In this document: positions 1-7,226 of the stretch, one piece after another | Numbering within the stretch: position 1 is the stretch's first letter | Layout of the letters: each line of letters opens with the position of its first letter | Assembly (NCBI RefSeq): GCF_004348665.1 | Contig: NZ_SMKM01000040.1 | Coordinates: 1-32,056, forward strand | Direction of reading: 5' to 3' | DNA length: 32,056 nucleotides | DNA from: Actinomadura sp. GC306 | Lineage (GTDB): Bacteria; Actinomycetota; Actinomycetes; Streptosporangiales; Streptosporangiaceae | The notes under the pieces: generated by a model | The model's database searches: none | Seen by the model: only the letters and a program-made list of their open reading frames with translations | Told to the model about the DNA's origin: nothing | Position numbers and translations under genes: made by a program

Positions 1-949
1 GCACGGCCGCCTGCGCGGGAGGCGCGGCCTGCGGGGGCGGGGGTGTCGCGGACTCGTGCCCGGTACCGGGGCGGACGTCCTGGAGGAGGCTCAGGAAGGC
101 GGCCTCGTCGATGATCGGGACGCCTTCGGCGACCGCGCGTTTCGTCTTCGTGCTCGGCGGGTTCGGCGCGTTGGTCACGAGGACGCTGGTGTGCCGGCTG
201 ACCGAGGACATCACGTTCAGGCCCGCCGCGCCCGCCTTGGCCGTGAGCTCGGACCGGGGCGTGCGGGTGTCGCCGGTGACGGCGACCTTCATCCCCTGGA
301 CGAGCGGCCCGCCGCCGCTGAGCCGGCCCGGGTTGCGGTACGGGCACGGGACCTTGGGCGCCGCCGCCGGGTACCGGTTGCGGGAGCTGGTCTGGCGGGG
401 CGGGCAGGGCACGAGCGGGAGGCTGAGGCCGAGCTGGGCCGCGGCCGTCAGAGAGCCGTTGAGCACACCGGCGAGGACGCGCGTGTCGTCCTCCGCGTCG
501 TGGGCCTTGCGCTGGGTGACGCCGTAGTGGGCGGCGAGCGTCCCCAGGCGCATGTTGCGTGTGGGAGGTGCCAGCCTGCGGTTGAGGGCGAGCGTGCAGA
601 GGCGCTGTTCGACCGGCAGCCGGAGCCCGGCGCGCGCGAATTCCTCCGCCAGGAAGTCGTAATCGAAACGGGCGTTGTGGGCGACCATGACGCGTCCCTG
701 GAGAAGGGCGGCGACGTCCGGGGCGATTTGCTCGAATTTAGGCGCGCCGGCCAGCCGTTGCGGCGTCAGCCCGTGGACGTGGACGGGCCCGGGATCGCAG
801 CCGGGATTCAGCAGCGAGGAGAACCGCCCGGTCACCTTTCCGTCGGCCCCGACGGCCAGCATCGCGATGGACAGCACCCGATGCTGCGCAGGCCGGAAGC
901 CCGAGGTCTCCACGTCGACCAAGGTCCAGTCCATGGAGTGATCGCGCAT
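1..949 (-). CDS. DEDDh 3'-5' exonuclease with BRCT domain (3' end cut by window edge)
   Basis: This is an exonuclease of the DNA polymerase III epsilon (DnaQ-like) superfamily, probably acting in DNA repair or proofreading in the cytoplasm. All DEDDh motifs can be read: Asp12 and Glu14 in DVETSGF, Asp96 in HNARFDYDFL, and His150/Asp155 in HDAEDDT. A linker follows (about 165-215), then a BRCT-like domain at about residues 216-286 (GMKVAVTGDTRTPRSEL and later TKTKRAVAEGVPIIDEAAF). The last visible residues are a Pro/Ala/Gln-rich tail that continues past base 1, so about 316 residues are seen and the stop is not. I chose the first ATG (947-949). An in-frame ATG five codons later is possible, because neither has a convincing Shine-Dalgarno sequence. 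The gene is separated from the thioesterase by 185 bases and is probably its own transcription unit, unrelated to the catabolic genes. Confidence 0.87.
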   Translation of the reverse strand, partial: MRDHSMDWTLVDVETSGFRPAQHRVLSIAMLAVGADGKVTGRFSSLLNPGCDPGPVHVHGLTPQRLAGAPKFEQIAPDVAALLQGRVMVAHNARFDYDFLAEEFARAGLRLPVEQRLCTLALNRRLAPPTRNMRLGTLAAHYGVTQRKAHDAEDDTRVLAGVLNGSLTAAAQLGLSLPLVPCPPRQTSSRNRYPAAAPKVPCPYRNPGRLSGGGPLVQGMKVAVTGDTRTPRSELTAKAGAAGLNVMSSVSRHTSVLVTNAPNPPSTKTKRAVAEGVPIIDEAAFLSLLQDVRPGTGHESATPPPPQAAPPAQAAV

Positions 950-1093
950 TGCAGCGTGCGTCCCCGGCATTCCGACCCCGCATTCCGTTCGCCTGTGTCG
1001 GCGTCAAATGCTAATCGCGCGACCAGTGCCGCGGCCGGGAACCGGCGGTCGCGCCCGCATGGCGGCGTGGCCGTTTTCGGTCAGGTTTATGGG

Positions 1094-1112
1094 CGGGCAA
1101 TTCGAGTGCCCG
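1094..1112 (-). terminator. Small hairpin after the thioesterase gene
   Basis: Six-base arms CGGGCA (1094-1099) and TGCCCG (1107-1112) with a 7-base loop lie 23 bases past the thioesterase stop. A competing pairing of GGCGGG (1092-1097) with CCCGCC (1119-1124) also exists. There is no T-run, so this is only a weak terminator candidate. Confidence 0.3.
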
Positions 1113-1134
1113 GATAATCCCGCCGAGAAGTGAC

Positions 1135-1980
1135 TCAGGTCCTGTTCTTCCGGGCTTCGATGACCAGTGCCTGGGCGGACTGGCCGAGCCGCCCGGCGGC
1201 GTCGTAGATCGTGGAGACGCTCAGGCCCGCGCCGACCGGCTGGACGACGCCCGCGGCCATGAGGCCGACCCAGTCCCCGGCCGGCTCGCGGGACAGGTGC
1301 ACGGTCAGCTCGGTGTTCATGAAGCTCCACTTGCGCTGGTCGAGCCGCATGTTCGTGGCGGTGGAGGAGTAGTCGGCCGCCGCCGCGACGCGCGCGATGG
1401 GCGGCATGGGCTCCCCGGCGACGACGGGGAGCAGCAGGCCGATCCACAGGCCGGCCGAGCCCGCGGGCACGCGATCCGCGTCCAGCCTGCGGACCCGGAT
1501 CGCGCCCGAGTCGAAGCAGTCGTAGCCGACCGCCTCGCGGGCTCCGGGGGTCGGGGTGGTCAGCTCGGGCACCGGGACGCCGCCGAACGGGTTCGGGTGG
1601 TCGGTGGCGCCTTCGGGCAGCTCGACGTCGCTCTTGCGGACCGCGACGCAGGAGGCCCGCGCCACCGGGGTGCCGTCCGCGAGCAGCGTGATCTCCTGCC
1701 GGACCACGCGCCGGCCGCCCTCGGGACGCGTCACCCGCACGGTCAGCGGGACGTGCGGCACCGGCCCGAGCATGTCGATGGTGAGGCGCGTGGGCGTCCG
1801 CTCCGGGACGTCGACCGCGTTCGCCAGCACGGCCGCGACGGCGCCGCCGTGCAGGGCGTCGGGGCGCCACGGGCCGCGGGCGTGGTCGGTCGGGACGAGC
1901 CGGGAGCCGTCGCGCTCGAACAGGGCCGCGCCGGTCACCGGGGCGTCTTCCGTGCCGGCCGCCCGGCTGTCGGTGGTCAC
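1135..1980 (-). CDS. TesB-like acyl-CoA thioesterase (double hotdog)
   Basis: A 281-residue protein resembling the acyl-CoA thioesterase II / 4HBT_3-type double-hotdog family, which hydrolyses acyl-CoA to free acid and CoA in the cytoplasm. The N-terminal hotdog carries a HGGAVAAVLANAV helix near residue 48. The C-terminal half has the typical ending with a thioester-pocket region (DYSSTATNMRL) and MAAGVVQPVGAGLSVSTIYDAAGRLGQSAQAL. The length fits a two-hotdog chain. The start is GTG (1978-1980), which overlaps the TGA of the upstream TetR gene as GTGA, so the two are translationally coupled and the TetR protein is the likely local regulator. The substrate is unknown. The paa genes nearby make an aryl- or acyl-CoA role possible, but nothing in the sequence proves it. 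Confidence 0.75.
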   Translation of the reverse strand: MTTDSRAAGTEDAPVTGAALFERDGSRLVPTDHARGPWRPDALHGGAVAAVLANAVDVPERTPTRLTIDMLGPVPHVPLTVRVTRPEGGRRVVRQEITLLADGTPVARASCVAVRKSDVELPEGATDHPNPFGGVPVPELTTPTPGAREAVGYDCFDSGAIRVRRLDADRVPAGSAGLWIGLLLPVVAGEPMPPIARVAAAADYSSTATNMRLDQRKWSFMNTELTVHLSREPAGDWVGLMAAGVVQPVGAGLSVSTIYDAAGRLGQSAQALVIEARKNRT

Positions 1981-2597
1981 GAGGCCGCCCGGGTCGCGGA
2001 GGTCGCGGCGGCGACGGCGGGGGCGAGCCAGCGGCGGAGGAAGGCGCGCAGGTCGTCCGGAGTCCGCGCCGGGTCGCCCGGGTCGAGCAGGAAGGACTGG
2101 ACGGTGCGCAGCGTCCACTCGATGAGCTCGCCGCGCCGCTCGGGGCCGATGCCGGTGGCGTCCCAGTCGACGGCGCTCTGGTCGAGCAGCGACCTGCCGA
2201 TGGCCCGCGCGGTGTCGGACGTGACGGTGCGCAGCAGCGGGTCGCCGGCCTCGGCGTCCAGCAGGAGCCGCAGGTAGGGCTCGTGCGGGACCTCCTGGAT
2301 CGTGTAGGCCACGGCCTCGACCAGCGCCTCGCCCGGGTCGGTGACGCTGCGGAGCCGGCGCGCCATGCGCGCGAGGAAGTCGCGGGTGCCGTCGAAGGCC
2401 GCGGCGGTCAGCATCGCGTGCGTGCTGGGGAAGTAGCGGTAGACGGTCTGCCGGCTGATCCCGAGGTCGGCCGCGACGTGCGCGATGGTCGTCGCGCCGC
2501 CCAGCTCCCGCACGCAGCGGTGCGTCGCGTCCTTGATCCGGGCGACCGCCTCCGCGTCGCCGGCGGGCGGCGACCCGCCCCACCCGTGTGTCCGCAT
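1977..2597 (-). CDS. TetR-family transcriptional regulator, coupled to thioesterase
   Basis: A 206-residue TetR-type repressor. The N-terminal helix-turn-helix is clear: GGATTIAHVAADLGISRQTVYRYF, about residues 29-52. The C-terminal ligand and dimerisation domain (about 65-206) is all-helical and unrecognisable by motif, as usual for the family. I chose the ATG at 2595-2597, because an upstream extension would run through the divergent promoter region. The stop overlaps the GTG of the thioesterase gene by four bases. A promoter with TAnnnT ends six bases before this ATG, so the mRNA may be leaderless. The 88-base gap to the divergent TetR gene contains a small dyad that either protein could bind. 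The ligand is unknown. Confidence 0.82.
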   Translation of the reverse strand: MRTHGWGGSPPAGDAEAVARIKDATHRCVRELGGATTIAHVAADLGISRQTVYRYFPSTHAMLTAAAFDGTRDFLARMARRLRSVTDPGEALVEAVAYTIQEVPHEPYLRLLLDAEAGDPLLRTVTSDTARAIGRSLLDQSAVDWDATGIGPERRGELIEWTLRTVQSFLLDPGDPARTPDDLRAFLRRWLAPAVAAATSATRAAS

Positions 2598-2603
2598 CGG
2601 CTC

Positions 2604-2633
2604 AACGTAGCGGCCGGCTTTGACGGGACACAA
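2604..2633 (-). promoter_or_regulatory. Candidate promoter for the minus-strand TetR gene (leaderless)
   Basis: On the minus strand TTGTGT (2628-2633) and TACGTT (2604-2609) are 18 bases apart. The -10 element ends six bases before the ATG at 2597, so transcription would begin at or next to the start codon. This is inferred from spacing only. Confidence 0.42.
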
Positions 2634-2650
2634 GAGCAGATGTGTACCGT
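2620..2650 (+). promoter_or_regulatory. Candidate promoter for the plus-strand TetR gene
   Basis: TTGACG at 2620-2625 is followed after 19 bases by TACCGT (2645-2650, fitting TAnnnT). The predicted start leaves a leader of about 30 bases before the ATG at 2686. It overlaps the divergent promoter's -35 region. Confidence 0.4.
2628..2645. promoter_or_regulatory. Candidate operator between the divergent TetR genes
   Basis: A perfect inverted repeat, ACACA (2628-2632) and TGTGT (2641-2645), with an 8-base spacer. It overlaps the -35 box of the minus promoter and the spacer of the plus promoter, where one bound repressor could shut off both genes. The arms are short, so chance is not excluded. 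Confidence 0.35.
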
Positions 2651-2685
2651 CGGGCGAGCGGCCGTACCCGTGAGATGCTGCGGGA

Positions 2686-3315
2686 ATGATGACGACCGGG
2701 GCCGGGGAGCCGCCTGCGCGGCGGCGGCGCGGGCGGCCCGGGTACGACCAGGAGACGATCCTGCGCACGGCGGTGGACCTGTTCAACCGCAAGGGGTACG
2801 ACGCCACGAGCATGGGTGACCTGGCCAAGGAGCTGGGCCTCACGAAGCCGGCGATCTACCACCACGTCACGAGCAAGGAGCAGCTCCTCAGCCTGGCGCT
2901 GGACGACGCCCTCGACGAGCTGACAGCGGTCGTGGCCGAGGCGTCCCAGGAGCGGCCCGGGACCACCGCCCACGAGCGGCTGCGCGGGGTGGTGCGGCGC
3001 AGCGTCGAGGTGCTGGTGGCGCATCAGCCGTCCGTCACGCTGCTGCTGCGGGTGCGGGGCAACAGCCCGGTCGAGCTGGCCGCGCTGGAGCGGCGCCGCT
3101 GGCTCGACGACCGGCTCGCCGCGCTGGTGGCGGACGCCGTCAAGGAGGGCGCGCTGCGCGACGACGTGCCGCCGGCGCTGGTGAGCCGACTGCTGTTCGG
3201 CATGGTGAACTCGCTGGTCGAGTGGTACCGCGCGGACGGCGCGTACGACACCGCGACCGTCGCCGGGGCGGTCACGGCCATGGCCTTCGACGGCCTGGCC
3301 AAGCACGAGGCTTAG
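2686..3315 (+). CDS. paaR: TetR-family regulator, probable PaaR of the phenylacetate operon
   Basis: A 209-residue TetR repressor. A basic N-terminus (RRRRGRPGYD) leads into the DNA-binding domain: ILRTAVDLFNRKGYDATSMGDLA, then LGLTKPAIYHHVTSKEQLL at about residues 49-67. The C-terminal domain of about 140 residues would bind the effector. It lies tail-to-tail with paaE, ten bases apart. In other actinobacteria the paa operon is controlled by a TetR protein (PaaR) that responds to phenylacetyl-CoA. This position, and the TetR-type palindrome before paaA, make the same role likely here, but the assignment is inference. Two adjacent ATGs (2686, 2689) are possible starts; I use the first. Control of the neighbouring TetR/thioesterase pair is the main alternative. 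Confidence 0.78.
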   Translation: MMTTGAGEPPARRRRGRPGYDQETILRTAVDLFNRKGYDATSMGDLAKELGLTKPAIYHHVTSKEQLLSLALDDALDELTAVVAEASQERPGTTAHERLRGVVRRSVEVLVAHQPSVTLLLRVRGNSPVELAALERRRWLDDRLAALVADAVKEGALRDDVPPALVSRLLFGMVNSLVEWYRADGAYDTATVAGAVTAMAFDGLAKHEA

Positions 3316-3331
3316 GGCACGAGACCTAAGC
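3310..3331. terminator. Short hairpin spanning both convergent stop codons
   Basis: GCTTAGG (3310-3316) and CCTAAGC (3325-3331) are perfect 7-base arms around an 8-base loop. Each arm contains the Ala-TAG end of one gene, the TetR gene on plus and paaE on minus. It may act as a two-way terminator, though no T-run follows on either strand. Confidence 0.4.
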
Positions 3332-4408
3332 GTCGTAGTCGATCGTGACGCGGTCGCCGGCGGGGAACGTCTGGCAGGTGAGGACGAACCCGGCGGCGAG
3401 CTCGGAGTCCTCCAGCGCGTAGTTGCGGCGCATGTCCACCTCGCCTTCGCGGACGACGGCGCGGCACGTCCCGCACACGCCGCCCTTGCAGGCGAACGGC
3501 AGGTCGGCGCGCGACGCCTGGGCGCCTTCGAGGAGCGTCGTGTCGCGGGAGACGGCCGACGTCGTGCGCAGGCCGTCGAGGACCAGGGTCAGCTCCGTCG
3601 TCGCCCCGGCGGGGACGCCGGCGGCCCGGCGCGGCTGCGGCGGCGGCTCGTCGACGTAGAAGAGCTCGACGTGCACCGTGGCGGGGACGGCGAGTTCGGC
3701 GAGTACCGCCCGCGCGTCCTCGATCATCCGCAGCGGCCCGCACAGCCAGACGTGGTCGTAGGTCTCCGCCGGCAGGAGCTCGGTGAGCAGCCGGCGCAGC
3801 CGGTCGCGGTCGAGCCGCCCGGAGAACAGCTCGACGTCGCGCGGCTCGCGGGACAGGACGTGCGCGAGCTGGAACCGGGCGCCGTACCGGTTCTTCAGGT
3901 CGCCGAGCTCCTCGGCGAACATCACCGTCCGGCTCGTCCGGTTGCCGTACAGGAGCGACACCTGCGCGTCGGGGTGGGTCAGGACCGTGGACGCGACCGA
4001 CAGCATCGGGGTGATGCCCGACCCGGCGGCGATGCACAGGTGCCGTTCTCCGGTGGACGGGTCGGCCCGCCACGAGCCGGTGGGCGGCTGCACCTCGATC
4101 CGGGTCCCCGGGACGACCTCGCGGACGAGCCACGAGGAGAAGAAGCCGTCCGGGATCTCGCGGACGCCGATGCGCGGCGCCTCCCCGGCGGGGGCGCAGA
4201 TCGAGTAGGAGCGGCGGTGCTCCACCCCGTCCACGACGCGGCGCAGCGTGAGCGACTGCCCGGCCTCGAACGCGTACGCCTCGCGCAGGTCGGCGGGCAC
4301 GTCGAACGTGATGGCCGCGGCGTCCTCGCACAGGTGCTCGACCGCCGCCACGGTCAGCGTGTGGAACCCGGCGGCGGGCCGGGTCCGCGCGGGAGCCGCA
4401 GTGGTCAT
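3326..4408 (-). CDS. paaE: Phenylacetyl-CoA epoxidase subunit PaaE (NAD(P)H reductase)
   Basis: The 360-residue reductase passes electrons from NAD(P)H through FAD and a [2Fe-2S] cluster to the PaaA diiron centre. The domains are in the usual order. A ferredoxin-reductase FAD domain carries RSYS at 66-69. The nucleotide domain has GSGITP at 129-134 and CGP near 223. A plant-type ferredoxin domain (about 270-360) has cluster cysteines at 307, 312, 315 and 345. The length matches the family. The ATG (4406-4408) overlaps the paaD stop as ATGA. It is the last gene of paaABCDE and faces the TetR gene tail-to-tail. All expected cofactor residues are present. Confidence 0.96.
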   Translation of the reverse strand: MTTAAPARTRPAAGFHTLTVAAVEHLCEDAAAITFDVPADLREAYAFEAGQSLTLRRVVDGVEHRRSYSICAPAGEAPRIGVREIPDGFFSSWLVREVVPGTRIEVQPPTGSWRADPSTGERHLCIAAGSGITPMLSVASTVLTHPDAQVSLLYGNRTSRTVMFAEELGDLKNRYGARFQLAHVLSREPRDVELFSGRLDRDRLRRLLTELLPAETYDHVWLCGPLRMIEDARAVLAELAVPATVHVELFYVDEPPPQPRRAAGVPAGATTELTLVLDGLRTTSAVSRDTTLLEGAQASRADLPFACKGGVCGTCRAVVREGEVDMRRNYALEDSELAAGFVLTCQTFPAGDRVTIDYDA

Positions 4409-4935
4409 CAGATCTCCTTGACGTGCTCGAACGGTTCGAGGCAGTCGGCGCAGCGGTAGAGGGCCTTGCAGGCGGTGGAGCCGAACTCCGAGGTCAGCCG
4501 GGTGTCGGCGGAGCCGCAGCGGGGGCAGGCGAGGGCGCGGCGCGTCGGCCCGAGGTCGATGCCGACCGGCCCCTCCGCGCGGCGTGCCGGGCCGGGCGGG
4601 GACAGCCCCGCCCCCCGCAGGGCCTCCCGGCCGCGCTCGGAGATCCAGTCGCTCGACCACGGCGGATCGAGGACGACGCGCACCTCCACCCGGGGGAACC
4701 CGGCGCCGTTCAGCCGGTGGACGAGGTCGTCGCGCATGGTGGCCATGGCCGGGCAGCCGGTGTAGGTGGGGGTGATCGACGCGACGACCACCTCGCCGCC
4801 GTCCCCGCGCTCCACCGTGACGTCGCGCAGGACGCCGAGGTCGGCGAGGGTGAGCATCGGCATCTCCGGGTCGCGGACCTGCGCGGCGACCTCGGCGGCG
4901 CGCTCCCGGACGCGGTCCTGCGGCACGGTCACCAT
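4408..4935 (-). CDS. paaD: Phenylacetate pathway protein PaaD (Fe-S/epoxidase maturation)
   Basis: A 175-residue PaaD with an N-terminal MIP18 (DUF59)-type domain. It contains DPEMPMLTLADLGVLRDV at 22-39 and TPTYTGCPAMATM with Cys61. The C-terminal metal-binding knuckle has Cys137, Cys140, Cys156, Cys162 and Cys165 (CPRC, then ACKALYRCADC). PaaD is needed for epoxidase activity and is thought to help assemble or deliver its Fe-S or iron centre. Its ATG lies inside the 3' end of paaC (7-base overlap), and its stop overlaps the paaE start, so it is translationally coupled on both sides. Confidence 0.95.
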   Translation of the reverse strand: MVTVPQDRVRERAAEVAAQVRDPEMPMLTLADLGVLRDVTVERGDGGEVVVASITPTYTGCPAMATMRDDLVHRLNGAGFPRVEVRVVLDPPWSSDWISERGREALRGAGLSPPGPARRAEGPVGIDLGPTRRALACPRCGSADTRLTSEFGSTACKALYRCADCLEPFEHVKEI

Positions 4936-5846
4936 CGTCCCTCCGGATGCGCGCGGGCGACGACCTGCATCTCGGCGAGGAGCAGGCCGAGGGCCTCGGT
5001 GTGCATGCCGTGCCGGCCCGTCCGCCCGCCGACACCGGCCAGCGCGGGACGGTCCGGGCGGTCGACGCCGCTCACGGCGAAGACCTGGTCGAGGACGGCG
5101 TCCACCTCCCCGGCCATGGAGGCGGGGTCGACGCCGACGCCCGCTTCCGCGAGGGAGAGCTCCACGGGATGCGCGGAGACGAGTTCGGGTTTGAGCGGCC
5201 ACAGCTCGTCCAGGGCCGTCAGCAGCCTGCGGCGCGACTCGTCGGTGCCCTGCGCGAGGGTGAGGAACCAGCGGCCCGCCCAGTCGCGGTGGTAGGTGAC
5301 CTCCTTGACGCCCTTGGCCGCGACCGCCGCCAGCACCGCGTCCCGGCTCGCCCGGAGCCGTTCGAGGAGCGCGAGCCGGGCCACCGAGAACAGCAGCAGC
5401 CGGACGACGACGTGCGCGAAGTCCCCGTTAGCGACCTCGGTGAGGCGCACGTTGCGGAACTCCTCCGCCTCCCGGAAGAACGCCAGCGCGTCCTCGGCGG
5501 GGACGGGCGAGCCGTCCGGGAGCGGCGGCACGGCGCCCGGGTCGGCGGCGGCGGCCCGCGCCAGCAGCAGCCGCGCCTGCCCGAGGAGGTCGAGTGCGAT
5601 GTTCGCGAGCGCGATGTCCTCTTCGAGGTCGGGCGCCCGGCTGCACCACTCCGACAGCCGCTGCGACATGATCAGCGCGTCGTCGCCGAGCATGAGGCAG
5701 TACCGGGCCAGCGCGGCGTGGTCGACGCCGTCCGGGACGGTCGCGTCGACCCCGGCGAGCGGGTCCTCGAAGTCGGTGCCGAACGCCCACTGCGAGGCGT
5801 CCCCGCCCTCGATCAGCCCGTCGAAGATGCTCTCCTGGTCGTTCAT
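4929..5846 (-). CDS. paaC: Phenylacetyl-CoA epoxidase subunit PaaC
   Basis: A structural subunit that pairs with PaaA in the epoxidase core. It has the ferritin-like helical fold but does not itself hold the working diiron centre. The 305-residue chain is longer than the enterobacterial protein of about 250. The excess is an acidic N-terminal stretch of about 45 residues (MNDQESIFDGLIEGG onward) before the conserved ALARYCLMLGDDALIMSQRLSEW. Typical PaaC segments follow: IALANIALDLLGQARLLL and VKEVTYHRDWAGRWFLTLAQGTDES. The start ATG (5844-5846) has GGAGGG upstream and is 13 bases past the paaB stop. Confidence 0.95.
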   Translation of the reverse strand: MNDQESIFDGLIEGGDASQWAFGTDFEDPLAGVDATVPDGVDHAALARYCLMLGDDALIMSQRLSEWCSRAPDLEEDIALANIALDLLGQARLLLARAAAADPGAVPPLPDGSPVPAEDALAFFREAEEFRNVRLTEVANGDFAHVVVRLLLFSVARLALLERLRASRDAVLAAVAAKGVKEVTYHRDWAGRWFLTLAQGTDESRRRLLTALDELWPLKPELVSAHPVELSLAEAGVGVDPASMAGEVDAVLDQVFAVSGVDRPDRPALAGVGGRTGRHGMHTEALGLLLAEMQVVARAHPEGRW

Positions 5847-5859
5847 CCGCGCCCTCCGG

Positions 5860-6168
5860 TCACATGTGCGGGACGTTCCCGGGGATCTCGTAGAACGTCG
5901 GGTGCCGGTAGACCTTGTCGCCGCTCGGCGCGAAGAGGGGGTCCTTCTCGTCCGGGCTCGACGCGGTGATGGCGTCGGCGCGCACGACCCAGATGCTCAC
6001 GCCCTCGTTGCGCCGCGTGTAGACGTCGCGGGCGTGCCGCAGCGCCATGGTGTCGTCGGGGGCGTGCAGCGACCCGACATGGACGTGGTTGAGCCCGCGC
6101 TTGCCGCGCACGAACACCTCGTACAGCGGCCACTCGCGCCTGCTCGCGCCCGGCTCTCCGGCGGTCAT
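5860..6168 (-). CDS. paaB: Phenylacetyl-CoA epoxidase subunit PaaB
   Basis: A 102-residue small subunit of the epoxidase complex, bridging PaaAC units. It contains the family signature [22 protein letters not shown] near residue 13, the [21 protein letters not shown] segment, and the usual end, [16 protein letters not shown]. The length is as expected (about 95-105). The start overlaps the paaA stop as ATGA (6165-6168). Nothing appears altered. Confidence 0.96.
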   Translation of the reverse strand: MTAGEPGASRREWPLYEVFVRGKRGLNHVHVGSLHAPDDTMALRHARDVYTRRNEGVSIWVVRADAITASSPDEKDPLFAPSGDKVYRHPTFYEIPGNVPHM

Positions 6169-7127
6169 GCGGCACCTCCTTCAGCGGAGCGCTCCGCGAA
6201 CGCGGTGGCCGCCTCCCGCACCCAGGCGCCGTCCTCGTGGGCGGCGCGGCGGTGGGCCATCCGCTGCGCGTTGCACGGCCCGTTGCCGGCGATGACGGCG
6301 GCGAGCTCGTCCCAGTCCGGCTCGCCGAAGTCGTAGTGGCCGCGCTCCTCGTTCCAGCGCAGGCCGGGGTCGGGCAGCGTCACCCCGAGCGCGTCGGCCT
6401 GCGGGACGGTCATGTCGACGAACTTCTGCCGGAGCTCGTCGTTGGAGTTGCGCTTGACGCCCCACGCCATCGACCGCGCGCTGTTGGGGGACGCGGCGTC
6501 CGGCGGCCCGAACATCATCAGCGACGGCCACCAGAACCGGTCGACCGACTCCTGCACCATCTCCCGCTGCGCTTCGGTGCCGCGCATCATCGTCATCAGC
6601 AGCTCGTAGCCCTGCCGCTGGTGGAACGACTCCTCCTTGCAGATGCGGATCATCGCGCGGCCGTACGGCCCGTAGGAGGTGCGGCAGAGCGGCACCTGGT
6701 TGACGATCGCGGCGCCGTCGACGAGCCAGCCGATCGTGCCGACGTCGGCGTACGACAGCGTCGGGTAGTTGAAGATCGAGGAGTACTTCTGCCGGCCGGA
6801 CAGCAGCAGCTCGGTCAGCTCCGCGCGGGAGACGCCGAGCGTCTCGCACGCCGAGTACAGGTACAGGCCGTGCCCGGCCTCGTCCTGGACCTTGGCGAGC
6901 AGGATCGCCTTGCGGCGCAGCGACGGGGCGCGGCCGATCCAGGCGCCCTCGGGCTGCATGCCGATGATCTCGGAGTGCGCGTGCTGGGCGATCTGCCGCA
7001 CGAGCGTCTTGCGGTAGGCGTCCGGCATCCAGTCGCGGGGCTCGATGCGGTCGTGCCGCGCGATCGTCGCGTCGAAGGCCGCCTGGAGCCGGTCCGCCGC
7101 GTCCGGCTCCACCGGAGTCGTGGTCAT
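6165..7127 (-). CDS. paaA: Phenylacetyl-CoA epoxidase catalytic subunit PaaA
   Basis: A 320-residue diiron oxygenase that converts phenylacetyl-CoA to the ring 1,2-epoxide, the committed step of the CoA-dependent phenylacetate route. Both ExxH iron-binding motifs are visible: QDEAGH (Glu83, His86) and KEESFH (about Glu165-His169). The preceding carboxylate helix (HAHSEIIG near 50) is also seen. I start at the ATG at 7125-7127, because GGAGGG lies four bases before it; an ATG six codons upstream has no such site. It is first in paaABCDE and lies 17 bases below a large TetR-type palindrome. No paaK ligase or paaF/G/H/J/Z genes are in the window, so the rest of the pathway must be elsewhere. Confidence 0.97.
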   Translation of the reverse strand: MTTTPVEPDAADRLQAAFDATIARHDRIEPRDWMPDAYRKTLVRQIAQHAHSEIIGMQPEGAWIGRAPSLRRKAILLAKVQDEAGHGLYLYSACETLGVSRAELTELLLSGRQKYSSIFNYPTLSYADVGTIGWLVDGAAIVNQVPLCRTSYGPYGRAMIRICKEESFHQRQGYELLMTMMRGTEAQREMVQESVDRFWWPSLMMFGPPDAASPNSARSMAWGVKRNSNDELRQKFVDMTVPQADALGVTLPDPGLRWNEERGHYDFGEPDWDELAAVIAGNGPCNAQRMAHRRAAHEDGAWVREAATAFAERSAEGGAA

Positions 7128-7131
7128 CCTG

Positions 7132-7137
7132 CCCTCC
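7132..7137 (-). promoter_or_regulatory. paaA ribosome binding site
   Basis: GGAGGG on the minus strand, four bases before the ATG at 7127. This site decides against the in-frame ATG at 7145, which lies upstream of it and within the palindrome. Confidence 0.75.
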
Positions 7138-7144
7138 GGACCCA

Positions 7145-7168
7145 ATTACTTATCGCTCGGTCAGTAAT
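7145..7168. promoter_or_regulatory. paa operator, TetR-type 24-bp palindrome
   Basis: Two 11-base arms, ATTACTTATCG (7145-7155) and CGGTCAGTAAT (7158-7168), surround a 2-base centre. Nine of 11 positions are complementary, and the outer six bases of each arm pair perfectly. It lies 17 bases upstream of paaA. The half-site ACTnAyCG resembles what I recall of the PaaR site described in Corynebacterium (ACTnACCG half-sites), with a shorter spacer here. The likely binder is the TetR protein encoded at 2686. Confidence 0.75.
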
Positions 7169-7184
7169 AGGGTCGCACGAGGGC

Positions 7185-7219
7185 CCCGGCCGGCGCAACA
7201 GGCCGCTGCGCCGGCCGGG
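7185..7219 (-). terminator. Terminator hairpin after the MMPL gene
   Basis: Perfect 13-base arms (7185-7197 and 7207-7219, CCCGGCCGGCGCA and its complement) with a 9-base loop start eight bases past the MMPL stop. There is no clear U-tract, as is common for strong hairpins in high-GC actinobacteria. It separates the exporter transcript from the paa promoter. Confidence 0.65.
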
Positions 7220-7226
7220 AGGCGAA

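Noticed and set aside
967-987. Direct repeat GCATTCCG twice with a 13-base period upstream of the exonuclease
   Set aside because: Only two copies, no dyad and no promoter element at a fitting distance; could be chance.
1002-1007. A minus-strand TTGACG that could be the exonuclease -35 box
   Set aside because: No acceptable -10 sequence follows at 16-19 bases.
1135-2583. A 482-residue frame that would fuse a basic N-terminus to the thioesterase
   Set aside because: The upstream 200 codons are the TetR gene read in the wrong frame; the GTGA overlap at 1977-1980 gives a better start.
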